Shown: in pieces, positions 54,719 through 56,211 of the stretch | Numbering within the stretch: the stretch's first letter is position 1 | Layout of the letters: the number at the start of each line of letters is the position of its first letter | NCBI GenBank assembly: GCA_022447525.1 | Contig: JAKVBA010000012.1 | Coordinates: 1-56,211 of the forward strand | Direction of reading: 5' to 3' | DNA: 56,211 nt | From: Gammaproteobacteria bacterium | Lineage (GTDB): Bacteria; Pseudomonadota; Gammaproteobacteria; Arenicellales; Arenicellaceae | Made by a program: the position numbers and the translations under genes | The notes under the pieces: model-generated | Database searches by the model: none | Told to the model about the DNA's origin: nothing | The model's input: the letters and a program-made list of their open reading frames with translations, nothing else

Positions 54719-55822
54719 ATGACTGATTTATTTTCATCTTATAGCCATGGCAGCATGGTACTAAAAAACCGCGTCGTTATGGCGCCGATGACTCGGAGTA
54801 TGTCGCCCGGCAATGTGGCTAACGATGACGTAGTAGAATACTACCGACAAAGAGCAGCCGGTGGCGTTGGCCTGATCATTACAGAGGGTACCTGCGTTGG
54901 TCACAAGGCGGCCAACGGTTACCCTAATGTGCCTGCAATGAGTGGTGAACAGGCCCTTGCTGGCTGGCAACAAGTCATCAAGGCGGTACACGCAGAGGGA
55001 GGGAAAATCGCTCCCCAACTTTGGCACGTCGGTGGAATTCGAAAGCCTGGCGTAGAGCCAGGTGGTGATCTGCCAGGTTATAGCCCTTCAGGAATGGCCT
55101 TTCCCGGAAAGATAACTGGGCATGCGATGACTAAAGAAGACATATACGAGACTGTCGAGTCTTTCGTTCAAGCCGCCATAGACGCCGAGAAAATTGGGTT
55201 TGACGCGATTGAACTGCATGGCGCGCACGGATATTTGCTTGATCAATTTTTCTGGTCAGGCACCAATCACCGCGATGATGAGTATGGCGGCTCGCTAGAA
55301 AATAGAGTCAGATTTGCTTGTGAAATAGTGAGGGGCATCAGGGCGAAAGTAAGCTCGGACTTTCCCATCATTTTCCGCTACTCACAATGGAAACAGCAAG
55401 ACTATGCGGCTAGGTTGGCGCAAACTCCAGATGAACTGGCTGAGTTTCTTGGTTATCTTGTCGACGCGGGCGTCGATATTTTTCACTGCTCTCAACGACG
55501 TTTCTGGGAACCAGAATTTGAGGGCTCTGACCTCAACCTAGCCGGCTGGACCAAGAAATTAACCGGTAGAGACAGTATCACAGTGGGGTCGGTCAGCTTG
55601 AACGCTGACTTTCTACCTGAAAAAGGTGACACTGGATTTAAAGATAGTGAAATATCAAACCTGGACGGTCTCACCGATATGCTCAAGCAAAACCAATTTG
55701 ATCTCGTTGCGGTCGGTAGGGCCCTTATTGCTAATCCTGACTGGGCGAATCGTATTCAAGCTGGTCAGCTCGAGCAGTTAGTAGCTTTTAATAAAGGCAT
55801 GCTTGCTAAGTTAAACCCCTAA
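54719..55822 (+). CDS. Old Yellow Enzyme family FMN ene-reductase
   Basis: The 367-residue protein is a full OYE/NemA type TIM barrel: NRVVMAPMTRSMSPGNVAND at the N-terminus, the substrate-binding pair in FDAIELHGAHGYLLDQFFW, APQLWHVGG, and VAVGRALIANPDW for the FMN phosphate. It reduces activated C=C bonds with NAD(P)H. An aagagag ribosome site precedes the ATG. It lies 46 bp after the phosphotransferase and is followed by a strong terminator, so araC-aph-oye may be one operon. Confidence 0.93.
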   Translation: MTDLFSSYSHGSMVLKNRVVMAPMTRSMSPGNVANDDVVEYYRQRAAGGVGLIITEGTCVGHKAANGYPNVPAMSGEQALAGWQQVIKAVHAEGGKIAPQLWHVGGIRKPGVEPGGDLPGYSPSGMAFPGKITGHAMTKEDIYETVESFVQAAIDAEKIGFDAIELHGAHGYLLDQFFWSGTNHRDDEYGGSLENRVRFACEIVRGIRAKVSSDFPIIFRYSQWKQQDYAARLAQTPDELAEFLGYLVDAGVDIFHCSQRRFWEPEFEGSDLNLAGWTKKLTGRDSITVGSVSLNADFLPEKGDTGFKDSEISNLDGLTDMLKQNQFDLVAVGRALIANPDWANRIQAGQLEQLVAFNKGMLAKLNP

Positions 55823-55867
55823 GATCTAATTTGTTTATCAAATGTCTACTAAGTAATGTAATTTTAG

Positions 55868-55905
55868 AAGGTGATTAGAACCTCATTTCTAATCACCTTT
55901 GTTTT
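55868..55905 (+). terminator. Strong Rho-independent terminator
   Basis: AAGGTGATTAGAA (55868-55880) pairs perfectly over 13 bp with TTCTAATCACCTT (55887-55899), with a 6-base loop, followed by TGTTTT. It ends the araC-aph-oye run. Confidence 0.92.
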
Positions 55906-55998
55906 AAGGCTAATTTGAAGTTGGTGCGTATGAATTGATATAGAATGTTCAGGTATCAAAAACGCAGAACCATGACTCCAAAGCAAAGAGACAAAGCT

Positions 55999-56211
55999 AT
56001 GAAACGTGTAGTGTTTAATCGCAAAGGCGGCGTTGGCAAGTCAACCATAACCTGTAACTTAGCCGCTATCGCGGCCAGTAGTGGCAAGAACGTGCTGGTT
56101 GTAGACCTTGATCCGCAAGCAAACACCACCTCTTATCTCGGTCATGATGGTAAGGACAATGTGGTCGGCATAGCCGAGTTTATGGAATCTACTATCAGTC
56201 GAAACTATCGG
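55999..56211 (+). CDS. ParA-family ATPase (partial, continues past window)
   Basis: The frame from 55999 is open to the window end (71 codons). It begins [20 protein letters not shown], with the deviant Walker A motif KGGVGKST of ParA/MinD proteins, followed by [28 protein letters not shown], the Walker A' and switch region. It may be a chromosomal partition or positioning ATPase. Whether a ParB partner follows cannot be seen. Confidence 0.9.
   Translation, partial: MKRVVFNRKGGVGKSTITCNLAAIAASSGKNVLVVDLDPQANTTSYLGHDGKDNVVGIAEFMESTISRNYR

Overview
This 56.2-kb window looks like a stretch of chromosome from a free-living, Gram-negative, probably marine gammaproteobacterium. The signs are: the ygfB-pepP-ubiH and zapA-6S RNA-ygfA gene orders, Fur with a Fur box, HexR with its operators on gapA, TrmJ, a lipoprotein-maturation pair (lgt, lnt), and a TonB-dependent alpha-glucoside uptake locus of the kind common in marine heterotrophs. 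I cannot name a genus. One insertion sequence (IS256 family) is present. I see no prophage, CRISPR array, tRNA or rRNA.

Layout. 1-770: a SoxR-like regulator (cut by the window edge) divergent from a small VOC-fold protein, with a near-canonical SoxR operator between them. 880-6661: OmpA-type lipoprotein, PepSY membrane protein, gamma-glutamyltransferase, an unexplained 0.6-kb gap, a START-domain protein and a TrhA/hemolysin III protein. 6697-10773: a same-strand trio of unknown membrane-anchored protein, BASS-family transporter and N-acyl-D-amino-acid deacylase-like hydrolase. 11071-18472: MgtE, a lone GspC-like protein, then lnt, a DUF4124-type protein, lgt, a PfkB kinase, tpx and gcvH on the minus strand. 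18624-28005: Fur box, ferric-iron binding protein and permease (no ATPase), fur, a PhnD-like binding protein, ubiH-pepP-ygfB, and ZapB-like/zapA/6S RNA/ygfA. 28134-30154: a lipoprotein cyclophilin and an MFS exporter.

30372-33346 holds a compact signalling module: a membrane-bound CheA-like kinase lacking the CheW-type domain, a CheY and a CheX phosphatase. Next to it, a 1394-bp IS256-family element with a 9-bp target duplication interrupts a small, probably already decayed gene (33891-35533). 35793-39168 holds a GlpD-like flavoprotein translationally coupled to an NAD-dependent epimerase, and an unknown protein with a DTHVH motif.

39336-50298 is the alpha-glucoside region: MFS sugar transporter, GH13 glucosidase, gapA, hexR, a tryptophan-halogenase gene broken by one base in a G run, and a large TonB-dependent receptor. 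Four copies of one operator (TGCATACGTATTCA or a one-base variant), in pairs about 31-32 bp apart, lie upstream of the transporter/glucosidase and of the receptor, so these are probably one regulon whose repressor lies outside the window. Three HexR-type sites lie between gapA and hexR. 50481-56211: trmJ (with a strong hairpin inside its last codons), alkane monooxygenase alkB divergent from an AraC regulator, an APH-fold phosphotransferase, an Old Yellow Enzyme, a strong terminator, and the start of a ParA-type ATPase.
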